Below, in pieces: positions 16,285 through 25,106 of a stretch of DNA of 64,000 nucleotides (its first letter is position 1; every line of letters starts with the position of its first letter). The stretch covers positions 1 to 64,000 of the forward strand of contig CAKOUR010000009.1 of assembly GCA_934120635.1 (NCBI GenBank). Reading direction: 5' to 3'. The translations under genes were made by a program, and so were the position numbers. The notes below the pieces were generated by a model. It was not told the DNA's origin. It saw nothing but the letters and a program-made list of their open reading frames with translations, and did no database searches. Source of the DNA: an uncultured Bacilli bacterium (lineage in GTDB: Bacteria > Bacillota_I > Bacilli_A > RF39 > UBA660).

Positions 16285-16301
16285 AAGTTAGAGGGTGAGT
16301 T

Positions 16302-16721
16302 ATGAAACGATTTAGTATTGTTAATAATGGATATAACATAGAAGAAGTGAATCAATTTATTGATATGGTTATTAAAAAGTTAGAACGATTGAGTGAAGAT
16401 AATAATAACTATTTGATGCAATTAGAAACTTTGAAAAAGCAATCTAGTCAAAATGCTGATGTAAAAGTTGCGAAGGCTTTGATTGCTGCTCAAGAGACAA
16501 CGGATAAAATGAAAGAACTTGCTCGTACTGAGGCAGATTTAATTGTTAAAGAGGCTAAGGATAATGCTAGTGCTATTGTGCATGAAGCTTTGATTTCTGC
16601 TCAAAAGACTGAACAAGAGTTGGATATGTTGAAGAAAAGTTATAGTGTATATAAAACAAAAATGGAAAGTTTAATTAAGGGACAACTTTCTTTGTTAGAG
16701 AAGAGCAATATTGAAGAATAA
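16302..16721 (+). CDS. divIVA: DivIVA-domain protein
   Basis: The protein has 139 residues. It opens with the DivIVA lipid-binding motif (FSIVNNGYNIEEVNQFID), where the expected N-terminal crossed-loop segment lies, and continues as a coiled coil to about residue 130. DivIVA proteins sit at negatively curved membrane, poles and division sites, and recruit partners. Placement directly after sepF supports a division role. It is shorter than the DivIVA of Bacillus and could be a GpsB- or YlmH-cluster-type variant. Confidence 0.88.
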   Translation: MKRFSIVNNGYNIEEVNQFIDMVIKKLERLSEDNNNYLMQLETLKKQSSQNADVKVAKALIAAQETTDKMKELARTEADLIVKEAKDNASAIVHEALISAQKTEQELDMLKKSYSVYKTKMESLIKGQLSLLEKSNIEE

Positions 16722-16737
16722 TCTCTTCTTTTTTTGT
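16699..16737 (+). terminator. Terminator after divIVA
   Basis: A 7-bp stem (AGAAGAG 16699-16705 with CTCTTCT 16723-16729) is followed by a run of T to 16737. The left arm lies within the last codons of divIVA. Confidence 0.5.
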
Positions 16738-16790
16738 TAACTTTTTTTTAAATATTTGGTACAATTGTAAAAGAAAGAAGGAAGAAGTTA

Positions 16791-17921
16791 ATGATATATT
16801 TAGATTATGCTGCAACAACACCGGTTGATAAAAGAGTGTTAAGTACTTTTAATAAAGTTTGTTTAGATTATCCTGGGAATAGTAATTCGTTACATAAATT
16901 GGGGATGGAAGCAAAGGAACTTGAAGATTATACAACAGAAAGAATTAAAGAATTATTAAATTTAAAAGATGAAGAGATTGTTTATACTAGTGGAGCTAGT
17001 GAAGCAAATAATCATGTTATTAAGGGTGTGTGTTCTAAATATAAGAGTCGTGGTAAGCATATTATTACTACCTTTTTAGAACATTCTTCAGTTTTATCTA
17101 CGGTAAATTATTTAGCTAATCAAGGGTTTATTGTTGATTATGTAAAAATTAAAGATGATGGTCAAGTAGATTTAGAGCATTTGAAAAAATTATTAAATAA
17201 TGATACCATTTTGGTTAGTATTTGTGCTGTTGATAGTGAACTCGGGATTAAACAACCTATTGAAGAAATTTCTAAAATTGTTAGAGATTATCCAAAGTGT
17301 TTCTTTCATGTTGATTGTACTCAAGCAATAGGAAAAATTCCTCTTTGCTTTGATGATATGGATTTTGCAACTTGTTCTGCACATAAGATTTATGGATTAA
17401 AGGGGATAGGATTATTGATAAAGAAGAAGAATATTATGTTAGATAATCTTATTCATGGAGGGAAATCTACTACAGTTTATCGTAGTGGAACTCCAGCACT
17501 ACCACTTATTGTTTCTACTATGAAAGCACTTGAATTGGTTATTCCTCATATTGAGGAGAATACTTCTTATGTTAAGGAATTAAATCAAAGTATTTTAGAA
17601 TTTTTTAAGAAGTATCCTTCTGTTTTAATTAATAGTACTTCAAATTCTATTTATTCTACGATTAATATTAGTATTCTTAATATAAAGCCAGAAACTTTTA
17701 TTCATGCAATGGATAATTATGATATTTATATTTCTACTAAGAGTGCCTGTTCTAGTTCTAATACAATGTCTGATTCTGTGTATGCTGTGACAAAAGATCG
17801 AGAAAGAGCTATGCATAGTATTCGAATTAGTCTTTCTTTTAAAACGACAAAAGAAGAAATAGAAGAATTTTTTAGATGTTTTGATTTATGTTATCAAAGT
17901 TTAAATTTTAAGGGAAATTAG
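16791..17921 (+). CDS. Second cysteine desulfurase (IscS/NifS, group I type)
   Basis: This PLP enzyme has 376 residues. YLDYAATTPVD opens it, the PLP lysine is in CSAHKIYGLKG, and the catalytic cysteine is in the flexible loop TKSACSSSN, the group I arrangement distinct from the nearby SufS. Group I enzymes without an IscU partner commonly supply sulfur for tRNA thiolation (ThiI, MnmA), but neither partner is adjacent. Instead a secreted or membrane thioredoxin-like gene follows after one base. The ribosome site is AGAAGGAAG. Confidence 0.9.
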   Translation: MIYLDYAATTPVDKRVLSTFNKVCLDYPGNSNSLHKLGMEAKELEDYTTERIKELLNLKDEEIVYTSGASEANNHVIKGVCSKYKSRGKHIITTFLEHSSVLSTVNYLANQGFIVDYVKIKDDGQVDLEHLKKLLNNDTILVSICAVDSELGIKQPIEEISKIVRDYPKCFFHVDCTQAIGKIPLCFDDMDFATCSAHKIYGLKGIGLLIKKKNIMLDNLIHGGKSTTVYRSGTPALPLIVSTMKALELVIPHIEENTSYVKELNQSILEFFKKYPSVLINSTSNSIYSTINISILNIKPETFIHAMDNYDIYISTKSACSSSNTMSDSVYAVTKDRERAMHSIRISLSFKTTKEEIEEFFRCFDLCYQSLNFKGN

Positions 17922-17922
17922 A

Positions 17923-18915
17923 ATGAAAAAGATTTTTCTTTTGATTCTTCTTACTTTTTGTCCTTTATCTTTTGTTTTTGCAGATACTAAAAATTCTGTT
18001 AATATTTATTTCTTTCATTCTAACACTTGTTCTCATTGCAAAGCTGAAAATAAATTTTTGCAAAGCATAGAAAAACAATATGATAACGTAAATGTATATC
18101 GCTATGAGGTACATGATGAAAAAAATACTGATAAAATAAAAATGTTGGAAGATATTTATCAAATTAGTTTAGAAAGTGTTCCTGTAACGGTTATTGGTGA
18201 TACTATTTTTTATGGTTTTTCTGATGATGTAAGTAAAAATGAATTTTTGAGGGCAATTTCTTATTATTCTTTATATGGTTATCAAGATAAATTAGGGTAT
18301 GCTTTTCAAGTAAAAACGTTACCAAGTTATCCTTATTCAAAAAATACTTTAAGTTATTCTTCCTACTTAAAAAAGATGAATGTTAAAATATTAGGGATTC
18401 TTCCTATCTTTACTTTAGATAATTCTATGAATGCTAGTATTTTAGGTGTATTATCAGGGATTAATATTATCTTTTTATGTTCTTTAGTTCTTTTCTTTTT
18501 TCTCATTCAAAAAGAAAAAGAACATAAAAATCGCTTATTTCTTTTTATTTTTTATTTTTTCTTTTCTTATTTAGGAAATATATATTTAATTAAACAAGGA
18601 ATATGGTATTTTTTGTTTATTATTCTTTTTTTCTTTGTACTAATTTTCTATTCTTTAAAAAAGAAAAAATCTGTTTTTTGTCTTGCAGATATTGGATTAG
18701 TTTTATCTTTAATGGTTACTTTAATAACAAAATATTATTTTTCTTATACCATAGATATTTTTAATCATATTAATCATTTATATCAGTTTACGGGACTAGA
18801 TTGTTTTAGTTATTCCATTTATTACTTATTTCCTCTTTTCTTAATTTATCTTATCCTTCTTTGTATTTTATGTTTAATTAATGAGAAAAAGAGTAATAAG
18901 AAGATTAATTTGTAA
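17923..18915 (+). CDS. Membrane protein with extracytoplasmic thioredoxin-like domain
   Basis: The protein has 330 residues. A signal peptide (about 1-20) precedes a thioredoxin-fold domain with the redox motif CSHC at residues 36-39 and a cis-proline-like segment in ESVPVTVIG. Five hydrophobic segments follow from about residue 165 to the end. The domain order suggests a membrane-bound disulfide oxidoreductase or electron-transfer protein, distantly like the DsbD/CcdA or VKOR-fusion systems. The membrane half has no clear family signature, so the partner is unknown. It is translationally linked to the desulfurase, one base apart. Confidence 0.75.
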   Translation: MKKIFLLILLTFCPLSFVFADTKNSVNIYFFHSNTCSHCKAENKFLQSIEKQYDNVNVYRYEVHDEKNTDKIKMLEDIYQISLESVPVTVIGDTIFYGFSDDVSKNEFLRAISYYSLYGYQDKLGYAFQVKTLPSYPYSKNTLSYSSYLKKMNVKILGILPIFTLDNSMNASILGVLSGINIIFLCSLVLFFFLIQKEKEHKNRLFLFIFYFFFSYLGNIYLIKQGIWYFLFIILFFFVLIFYSLKKKKSVFCLADIGLVLSLMVTLITKYYFSYTIDIFNHINHLYQFTGLDCFSYSIYYLFPLFLIYLILLCILCLINEKKSNKKINL

Positions 18916-18951
18916 TAATAAATAATGAGAAGAAAGCAGTTTAAAATTTTT

Positions 18952-18988
18952 AGAAATTTGAGGAGTAAAATACTTAAATTTCTTTTTT
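18952..18988 (+). terminator. Terminator after the thioredoxin-like membrane protein
   Basis: An 11-bp stem with one G-U pair (18952-18962 with 18973-18983), a 10-base loop and six T follow, then more T-rich sequence. The remaining gap to rnr (18989-19229) holds only a promoter candidate; I found no small gene or tmRNA in it. Confidence 0.75.
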
Positions 18989-19108
18989 CTTTTTGATAAA
19001 GAATATTTATTGGTAGGAGAAAGTGGTGAAGAGTGATTGTTATAAAATGTATGTTTAAAAATAAAATGTATGTAAAAATAAAATCTATAAAAAAGATAAG
19101 AAGAATTA

Positions 19109-19137
19109 TTGACTATAGGTCGTGTTTTTGCTATTCT
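19109..19137 (+). promoter_or_regulatory. Candidate promoter of the rnr operon
   Basis: TTGACT (19109-19114) and TATTCT (19132-19137) are 17 bases apart. This leaves a leader of about 85 bases before rnr. The -10 is imperfect. Confidence 0.45.
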
Positions 19138-19229
19138 TTTATTAGGTAAATGATGTACATTTATGATTAAGATTAATAAAATACATAAGTTCCATAGAAG
19201 TATTTTATTAATAAAAAGAGGTGGAGATA

Positions 19230-21389
19230 ATGGAACAAGATATAATTAATTTGTTGTCTAATCCTAGCAGACCTTCAATGAGTTCTATTGAGATTAATGA
19301 TGCTTTGGGTTATAAATCTATTGATGATTATAAGGCTGTTATGAAGTTGTTGGATGAATTATGTGTTAAGGGTATTCTTTATTATAGTGAAAAAAAGAAG
19401 AAATATTTGTTATTAAAGAATAGTCATTTAGTTAGTGGAAAGATGTTGATGAATCCAAAGGGATTTGGGTTTGTATCTATTGGTGAAGGAAAGAAAGATA
19501 TTTATGTTCATCATGATAATTTAAATGGTGCTAGGAATTTGGATACTGTTTTAATTGAGTTGATAGGTGATAAGACTGAAGGAAGAGTTCATAGTATTTT
19601 GAAGAGAAATATGGAGAGTTTTGTTGGTACGGTTTATTTTAAGAATGGAAAATGTATGGTTCATCCGGATAATAAAAAGTTACTTGATATTGAGGTTATG
19701 AAAGAATGTCAAAAAGGGCTTGTTGATGGACATAAGGTTGTAGTAGAGCCTGTTGATGAAAGTAAATATTTAGGTAGTGTTACTCATGTTATTGGTCATA
19801 AAAATGATGTTGGTGTAGATATTTTATCTTTTGTTTATGAAAATAATTTTAAGCCTCAGTTTCCAGAAGAGGTATTAGATTCGATTCAAGATTTGCCTGA
19901 TAATATTGAGGGAGAAAATTTAAGTGGTCGTCTTGATTTAAGAAATAGAGTAATTTTTACGATTGATGGAGATGATACCAAAGATATAGATGATGCCGTA
20001 AGTATTTTAAAGAATGATGATGGTACCTTTGAACTTGGTGTTCATATTGCGGATGTTAGTCATTATGTAAAACCAGATACTTTATTAGATAAGGAAGCTT
20101 ATGAAAGGGGAACTAGTGTTTATTTGGTAGACAGAGTAATACCAATGTTACCTCACCGATTATCAAATGGAATTTGTTCTTTAAATCCAAATGTTGATCG
20201 ACTTTCGATGTCTTGTATTATGAAGATTGATTCAACGGGTAAGATTATTTCTCATTGGATTGGGGAATCTGTTATTCGTAGTAGAATCCAAATGACTTAT
20301 AATAAGGTTAATGATATTTTAGACAAAGGAATCATTGATGAAGCTTATCAACCATTCGCTGATGATTTAAGGATAATGCGACATGTATCAGATTTGTTGA
20401 GACAAAGAATGGTTAAACGTGGTTATATTGAATTTCATAGTAATGAAGCAAAAATTATTGTTGATGATGCGGGAAAACCAGTTGATATTCGTTTGAGAAA
20501 TGAAGGAACAGGAGAAAATATGATAGAAAACTTTATGGTTGCAGCGAATGAAACAGTTGCTAGTTCTATATTCTATCAACAATTACCTGGTATTTATCGT
20601 GTTCATAGTAAGCCTGATGAAAAGAGATTAAATAGTTTCTTCTGTTTCTTGGCTTCTCGTGGTTATAAAGTAAATGGAAAGAAGAAAAATATTACAGCAA
20701 GAGATTTACAAAATGTCTTAAAGCAATTAGAGGATAAACCAGATGCAAAAATCCTTAATGATTTAGCAATTAGAAGTCAGGCTAAGGCTGTTTATTCAGA
20801 TACTAATATTGGTCATTTTGGTCTTGGTAGTAAATGCTATGCACATTTTACTTCTCCTATTAGAAGATATCCAGACTTAATTTTACATCGTTTGGTAAAA
20901 GATTATCAATATCATTATTCTCCAGAAGTTATTGAATATTGGAATAAGAATTTATCTATTATGGCACTTCATTGTTCTGAGAAAGAACAAGATGCTGTTA
21001 AGTGTGAAAGAGATGTTGATGATATGAAGAAAGCTGAATATATGGAAAGTCATATTGGAGAAACGTTTACAGGAGTTATTTCTGGTGTACAAGAGTTTGG
21101 TGTTTTTGTTGAACTTCCTAATACAGTAGAAGGCCTTGCTAGAGTAGAGGATATGCCTCGTGGAGGATATCGTTATATTGAAGATGCTATGTGTTTAATT
21201 AATAGTAAAACAAAAGATATATTTGGTTTTGGAGATGAAGTTATTGTTCAGGTAATTAAGGCTTGTAAGGAGAATTCAACTATTGATTTTAAGATTTTAG
21301 GAAAAGTGAAAGAAAAAGAGAATGAAAATAGTCAAGATTTGGATGAAAAATCAGATTCTAAAAAATATATTTTGAAAAAGAATAAATAG
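19230..21389 (+). CDS. rnr: Ribonuclease R (RNB family 3'-5' exoribonuclease)
   Basis: RNase R degrades structured RNA from the 3' end and helps in trans-translation and RNA quality control. The 719-residue protein has an N-terminal winged-helix region, cold-shock-like domains, and the RNB catalytic centre with the acidic cluster TIDGDDTKDIDDAV. A C-terminal S1 domain is seen at ETFTGVISGVQEFGVFVELP, followed by a lysine-rich tail. The ATG at 19230 is chosen over the GTG at 19221 because AAGAGGTGG spans the latter. Eight bases separate it from the CapA-like pair, suggesting one operon. Confidence 0.95.
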   Translation: MEQDIINLLSNPSRPSMSSIEINDALGYKSIDDYKAVMKLLDELCVKGILYYSEKKKKYLLLKNSHLVSGKMLMNPKGFGFVSIGEGKKDIYVHHDNLNGARNLDTVLIELIGDKTEGRVHSILKRNMESFVGTVYFKNGKCMVHPDNKKLLDIEVMKECQKGLVDGHKVVVEPVDESKYLGSVTHVIGHKNDVGVDILSFVYENNFKPQFPEEVLDSIQDLPDNIEGENLSGRLDLRNRVIFTIDGDDTKDIDDAVSILKNDDGTFELGVHIADVSHYVKPDTLLDKEAYERGTSVYLVDRVIPMLPHRLSNGICSLNPNVDRLSMSCIMKIDSTGKIISHWIGESVIRSRIQMTYNKVNDILDKGIIDEAYQPFADDLRIMRHVSDLLRQRMVKRGYIEFHSNEAKIIVDDAGKPVDIRLRNEGTGENMIENFMVAANETVASSIFYQQLPGIYRVHSKPDEKRLNSFFCFLASRGYKVNGKKKNITARDLQNVLKQLEDKPDAKILNDLAIRSQAKAVYSDTNIGHFGLGSKCYAHFTSPIRRYPDLILHRLVKDYQYHYSPEVIEYWNKNLSIMALHCSEKEQDAVKCERDVDDMKKAEYMESHIGETFTGVISGVQEFGVFVELPNTVEGLARVEDMPRGGYRYIEDAMCLINSKTKDIFGFGDEVIVQVIKACKENSTIDFKILGKVKEKENENSQDLDEKSDSKKYILKKNK

Positions 21390-21397
21390 GTGTAGAG

Positions 21398-22645
21398 ATG
21401 CAAAGAAGAAAGAAAAAGTTAAAGTTAGGTAATATTTTTATTGCAGTTAGTTTAGTTATTTTATTTTCTTTGGTTTTGATTTATTTTCTTGGTGGTGCTA
21501 ACTCTAAAAATTTACAGCAAGAAGTAAAAAAAGATAATAAATTGCAAGAAAATAAGAAGGAAGAAGAGCAAGAGTATCAGGCGTCTATGGTTATGGTAGG
21601 AGATAATTTAATTCATTCTAGTATTTATAAAGATGCTAGTGATGGAAAGGGGGGCTACGACTTTAGAAAGATGTATGAGTTGGTAAAGCCTATTATTCAA
21701 AAATATGATATTGCTTACTATAATCAAGAAACTGTGCTTGGGGGAAAGGAACTTGGTGTGAGTGATTATCCTACTTTTAATTCTCCTCAAGAGGTTGGAG
21801 ATGCGATGATTGATGCTGGATTTAATTTGGTTTCTCTTGCTAGTAATCATACGATGGATTCTGGGGAGAAGGCTATTTTGGCATCAAGGGAGTATTGGGA
21901 TAGTAAGAGTGATGTTTTGGCTGTTGGTAGTTATTCTAGTGCTGATGATCGGAATAAAGTTCGAATTGTTACAAAGAATAATATTCGGTATACGATGTTG
22001 AATTATACTTATGGTACAAATGGAATAAGTGTTCCTAGTGGAAAAGAATACTTAGTTAATGTTTGGCCTACTAATTTAGAAATAAATGATGTAGAGAAGG
22101 ATACACAATATCAAGAATATAAAAAACAAGTAAAGAAGGATATTGAACAAGTTAGAGATAGTGTAGATGTTTTAATGGTAGCAATGCATTGGGGAGTAGA
22201 ATATACAGATGAGGCTACAGAATATGAGAAAGATATGGCTTCTTATTTGGCAAGTTTAGGTGTAGATATTATTATTGGTGCTCATCCCCATGTTATTCAG
22301 CCAGTTACTTGGATTGATAAGACTTTAGTAATTTATTCTTTAGGTAATTTTATTTCGGCTCAGTATCAGACTGATGATTATAACAAGATGGTTGGTTTGA
22401 TGACTAGTTTAGAGATAAAAAAGAAAGTAAAAGGAAAAGATGTAACGATTAGTATTTCTAATGTAGATAATGATTTGGTATATACTTATTATAAGAATTG
22501 GCGAGGATTTAAAGTTGTTCCATTTTCTAGTTCGGAGATTGCTAATTATTTGCCTGATTATAAAAGAGTTCATGATAAATATGCTAAGGTGGTAAAGAAA
22601 TATGATAATAATATTTCGGTAAAGCCTGCTTATGGAGAGGAATAA
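21398..22645 (+). CDS. CapA-like membrane-anchored metallophosphoesterase, copy 1
   Basis: The protein has 415 residues. An N-terminal transmembrane anchor (about 11-30) and charged linker precede a PGA_cap/CapA domain: MVMVGDNLIHSSIY, YYNQETVLGG, ASNHTMDSGEKA, AMHWGVEY, GAHPHVIQP and YSLGNFIS, the metal-binding motifs of the family. CapA proteins act in poly-gamma-glutamate capsule export or anchoring in Bacillus, but the family is broad and the rest of a pgs/cap operon (CapB, CapC) is not here. The next gene is a close paralogue overlapping by one base (TAATG). Confidence 0.85.
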   Translation: MQRRKKKLKLGNIFIAVSLVILFSLVLIYFLGGANSKNLQQEVKKDNKLQENKKEEEQEYQASMVMVGDNLIHSSIYKDASDGKGGYDFRKMYELVKPIIQKYDIAYYNQETVLGGKELGVSDYPTFNSPQEVGDAMIDAGFNLVSLASNHTMDSGEKAILASREYWDSKSDVLAVGSYSSADDRNKVRIVTKNNIRYTMLNYTYGTNGISVPSGKEYLVNVWPTNLEINDVEKDTQYQEYKKQVKKDIEQVRDSVDVLMVAMHWGVEYTDEATEYEKDMASYLASLGVDIIIGAHPHVIQPVTWIDKTLVIYSLGNFISAQYQTDDYNKMVGLMTSLEIKKKVKGKDVTISISNVDNDLVYTYYKNWRGFKVVPFSSSEIANYLPDYKRVHDKYAKVVKKYDNNISVKPAYGEE

Positions 22646-23856
22646 TGAAAAAAATAAGAAATAAGAAAAAGAAAAAATTTATCGTTTTAGTTCTTCTTTT
22701 CTTTATTTCTCTTTTTACTTTTGGAGGAGTAGTTCTTTATCAGTATTTTCCTGCTTTTGAACAAAAGAAAACAATAAAAAAGGAAAAAAATACTTCTAAA
22801 GAAAATAAGAAGAGTATAGAGAAATTATCTATGGTTATGGTAGGAGATAATTTAATTCATGATAAGATATATTGGGATGCTAAGAATGAGGGTGGTTATG
22901 ATTTTAAGCCTATTTTTAGGGAAATTAAACCTATTATTCAAAAATATGATATTGCTTATTATAATCAAGAGACAATTTTAGGAGGATCAGATATTGGGGT
23001 TTCTAGTTATCCTGCATTTAATAGTCCTTATGAAGTTGGAGATGCGATGATTGATACTGGATTTAATTTAGTTTCTCTTGCTACTAATCATACAATGGAT
23101 AGAGGAGAGAGGGCAATTTTAAATTCTAGGAAGTACTGGGATAGTAAGAGTGATGTTTTGGCTGTTGGTAGTTATTCTAGTACTGATGATCGAGATAAGG
23201 TTCGGATTGTTACCAAAAATAATATTCGTTATGCTATGTTAAATTATACATATGGAACGAATGGAATAAGTGTTCCTAGTGGAAAAGAATACTTAGTTAA
23301 TGTTTGGCCTGTTACTGGGAATAATCCTGATACAGATACTTTGTACCAAGAATATAAAAGTCAGGTAAAAAAAGATATTGAACAAGTTAGGGATAAAGTT
23401 GATTTACTTATTGTTGCAATGCACTGGGGAGTGGAATATCAAGCAATGCCTAATCGTTATCAGGAAGATATGGCTTCTTATTTAGCTAGTTTAGGAGTGA
23501 ATATTATTATTGGTACGCATCCTCATGTTATTCAGCCAGTTACTTGGATTAATCAAACATTAGTAATTTATTCACTTGGTAATTTTTTGTCTGCTCATGA
23601 AGTAGTTAATATGGCTAATCGGGTTGGTTTGATGAGTATGGTTGACATTTATAAAGAAAATGGTAAAATAGTACTAGAAAATTTGCGCAATGAATTATTG
23701 TATACTTATTATGATTCTTCTTATCGAGATTTTTTGATTATTCCTTTTTCTTCTATGGAAGAGAAGTATTTAAGTAATTATCGTGAAGTATATTCTAAAT
23801 ATAAAGGAATAGTTCAAGCATTAGATAAGAATGTAATTGTTCAATCGTTGAATTAA
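22645..23856 (+). CDS. CapA-like membrane-anchored metallophosphoesterase, copy 2
   Basis: This 403-residue paralogue of the preceding gene has the same anchor-linker-CapA layout and long near-identical stretches, for example the segment around SKSDVLAVGSYSS and that around SGKEYLVNVWP. All metal-site motifs are kept: VGDNLIHD, NQETILGG, TNHTMDRGE, AMHWGVEYQ, GTHPHVIQP. The N-terminal anchor and linker differ more than the catalytic part, as expected for a tandem duplication under different pressures. The role (envelope polymer handling or another phosphoesterase function) is inferred only from family. Confidence 0.85.
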   Translation: MKKIRNKKKKKFIVLVLLFFISLFTFGGVVLYQYFPAFEQKKTIKKEKNTSKENKKSIEKLSMVMVGDNLIHDKIYWDAKNEGGYDFKPIFREIKPIIQKYDIAYYNQETILGGSDIGVSSYPAFNSPYEVGDAMIDTGFNLVSLATNHTMDRGERAILNSRKYWDSKSDVLAVGSYSSTDDRDKVRIVTKNNIRYAMLNYTYGTNGISVPSGKEYLVNVWPVTGNNPDTDTLYQEYKSQVKKDIEQVRDKVDLLIVAMHWGVEYQAMPNRYQEDMASYLASLGVNIIIGTHPHVIQPVTWINQTLVIYSLGNFLSAHEVVNMANRVGLMSMVDIYKENGKIVLENLRNELLYTYYDSSYRDFLIIPFSSMEEKYLSNYREVYSKYKGIVQALDKNVIVQSLN

Positions 23857-23868
23857 GGAAGAGGTGTT

Positions 23869-24777
23869 ATGATGGAAGAGGAAAGAATAGAATTAAATGT
23901 TCCTGATATTGGTCAAAATGAAAAAGTAAAAAAAATGAGAGAAGAAGAACAAAAAAATGATTTAAGGGAACAAAAAATTGCTAAAGAAAATAGAAGAAGA
24001 GCAGCAATGCGAACTAGAAGAAAGAAAAAAATCAAAAAGTACATTTTTGCTGCTGGTGTTGTTGTTATTGTTGGAGCAGGGCTTACTTATGTGGGAAAAA
24101 ATGTTATTCAAAATATTAATTATTCATCAAATCCAATAGAAAATACTGTTTCGTCTATTGATAGTTATATTAATAATGGTGAAAAAACTGAGTCTGCTGT
24201 GGTTGAGGAGTATGCAGAAAAATATGCCGCTTTAGAACAAGAAATACAATATAATGAACAGAGTAGCAATAGTAAATTGTCTCAGGTTGCTGATGATACT
24301 CAAGAAAAGGTAGATGCTCAGATTTCTAAATTAGCAGATAAAATGCTTTCTGATTTTGGAAGTTTAAGTTCTGAGGAATTAAAAACTTCATGTTTCAAGA
24401 GAACAAATGATAAACAATCTAGTTTTTATGATTTTTCTCTTTATCACAAAAAAAGTGTTACTTTAAATTGGTTAAAGAAATATTTTGATTATTCTCAAAT
24501 TGAAAATATTTATAATCGTTTATCTGAAGAAGAGATTAATGCTTTAATTGCTTTTACTACTTATAATTGTATTGATGTTTATGATGGTGGACCAAATAAT
24601 AGAGAAACTTTTCTTAGGAATTTAGGATTTACTTCTGATCAAGGTGATGAGGAAAAATTAGCAATTGCAAAAAAGATGGCTAATCAAGTTTCCTTTAATA
24701 TTGCTAAAGAGAGTTTAACACAAGAATTGGGATATTCTTTAGATATAGAGGCAGAAAGTGTAGGAAGAGGTAAATAG
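23869..24777 (+). CDS. Single-pass membrane protein of unknown function
   Basis: I do not recognise this 302-residue protein. A highly charged N-terminal cytoplasmic part (about 1-58, ending in a run of Arg and Lys) precedes one transmembrane helix (about 59-78). An extracytoplasmic region of some 220 residues follows, with coiled-coil-like and helical stretches and a few cysteines. The charged tail plus one helix resembles envelope or division-linked proteins in topology only. It follows the CapA-like pair by 12 bases and is followed after one base by a DUF1292 gene, so it belongs to the same operon. Confidence 0.7.
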   Translation: MMEEERIELNVPDIGQNEKVKKMREEEQKNDLREQKIAKENRRRAAMRTRRKKKIKKYIFAAGVVVIVGAGLTYVGKNVIQNINYSSNPIENTVSSIDSYINNGEKTESAVVEEYAEKYAALEQEIQYNEQSSNSKLSQVADDTQEKVDAQISKLADKMLSDFGSLSSEELKTSCFKRTNDKQSSFYDFSLYHKKSVTLNWLKKYFDYSQIENIYNRLSEEEINALIAFTTYNCIDVYDGGPNNRETFLRNLGFTSDQGDEEKLAIAKKMANQVSFNIAKESLTQELGYSLDIEAESVGRGK

Positions 24778-24778
24778 T

Positions 24779-25015
24779 ATGCAAGATCAAGAAATGGAAG
24801 TTGAGTATGTTACTTTAGAAGATGGTAGTGATTACTTTGTTGTTGATATTATTGATCATTATGTTTATTTAAAAAAAGAAGATGATGATAAGACATTTGA
24901 AGTTCGTGAAGTAGTAAAAGAAGAGAATGGAGAAGAATTCTTTGTAGAACTTGATAGTCAAGAAGAGTATGAGAATGCTTTATTATTATTTACAAAGAAG
25001 TATGTTAATCAATAA
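24779..25015 (+). CDS. DUF1292 family protein
   Basis: This small acidic protein of 78 residues has the DUF1292 pattern: the opening VTLEDGSDYFVVDIID, a central YLKKEDD and the ending DSQEEYENALLLFTK. Members are common in Firmicutes next to RNA-processing and division genes; their function is not known. It is the last gene of the rnr operon, before a terminator. Confidence 0.85.
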   Translation: MQDQEMEVEYVTLEDGSDYFVVDIIDHYVYLKKEDDDKTFEVREVVKEENGEEFFVELDSQEEYENALLLFTKKYVNQ

Positions 25016-25039
25016 TTTGATTTTATTAGTAAACTAAAA

Positions 25040-25068
25040 AGAAATATTCTTTGGAATATTCTTTTTTC
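25040..25068 (+). terminator. Terminator of the rnr operon
   Basis: A hairpin with one bulge (25040-25049 with 25054-25063) is followed by six T. The -35 box of the parE promoter lies within its right arm. Confidence 0.6.
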
Positions 25069-25079
25069 TGTGGTATACT
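25051..25079 (+). promoter_or_regulatory. Promoter of parE
   Basis: TTGGAA (25051-25056) and an extended -10 TGGTATACT (25071-25079) are 17 bases apart. The promoter overlaps the upstream terminator hairpin. Confidence 0.65.
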
Positions 25080-25106
25080 ATTTTAAGAAATTAAGAAAGA
25101 TGGTAG

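Noticed and set aside
18989..19229. tmRNA or small secG-like gene before rnr
   Set aside because: No tRNA-like acceptor, tag-peptide frame or conserved small membrane protein could be found; only short frames with early stops.
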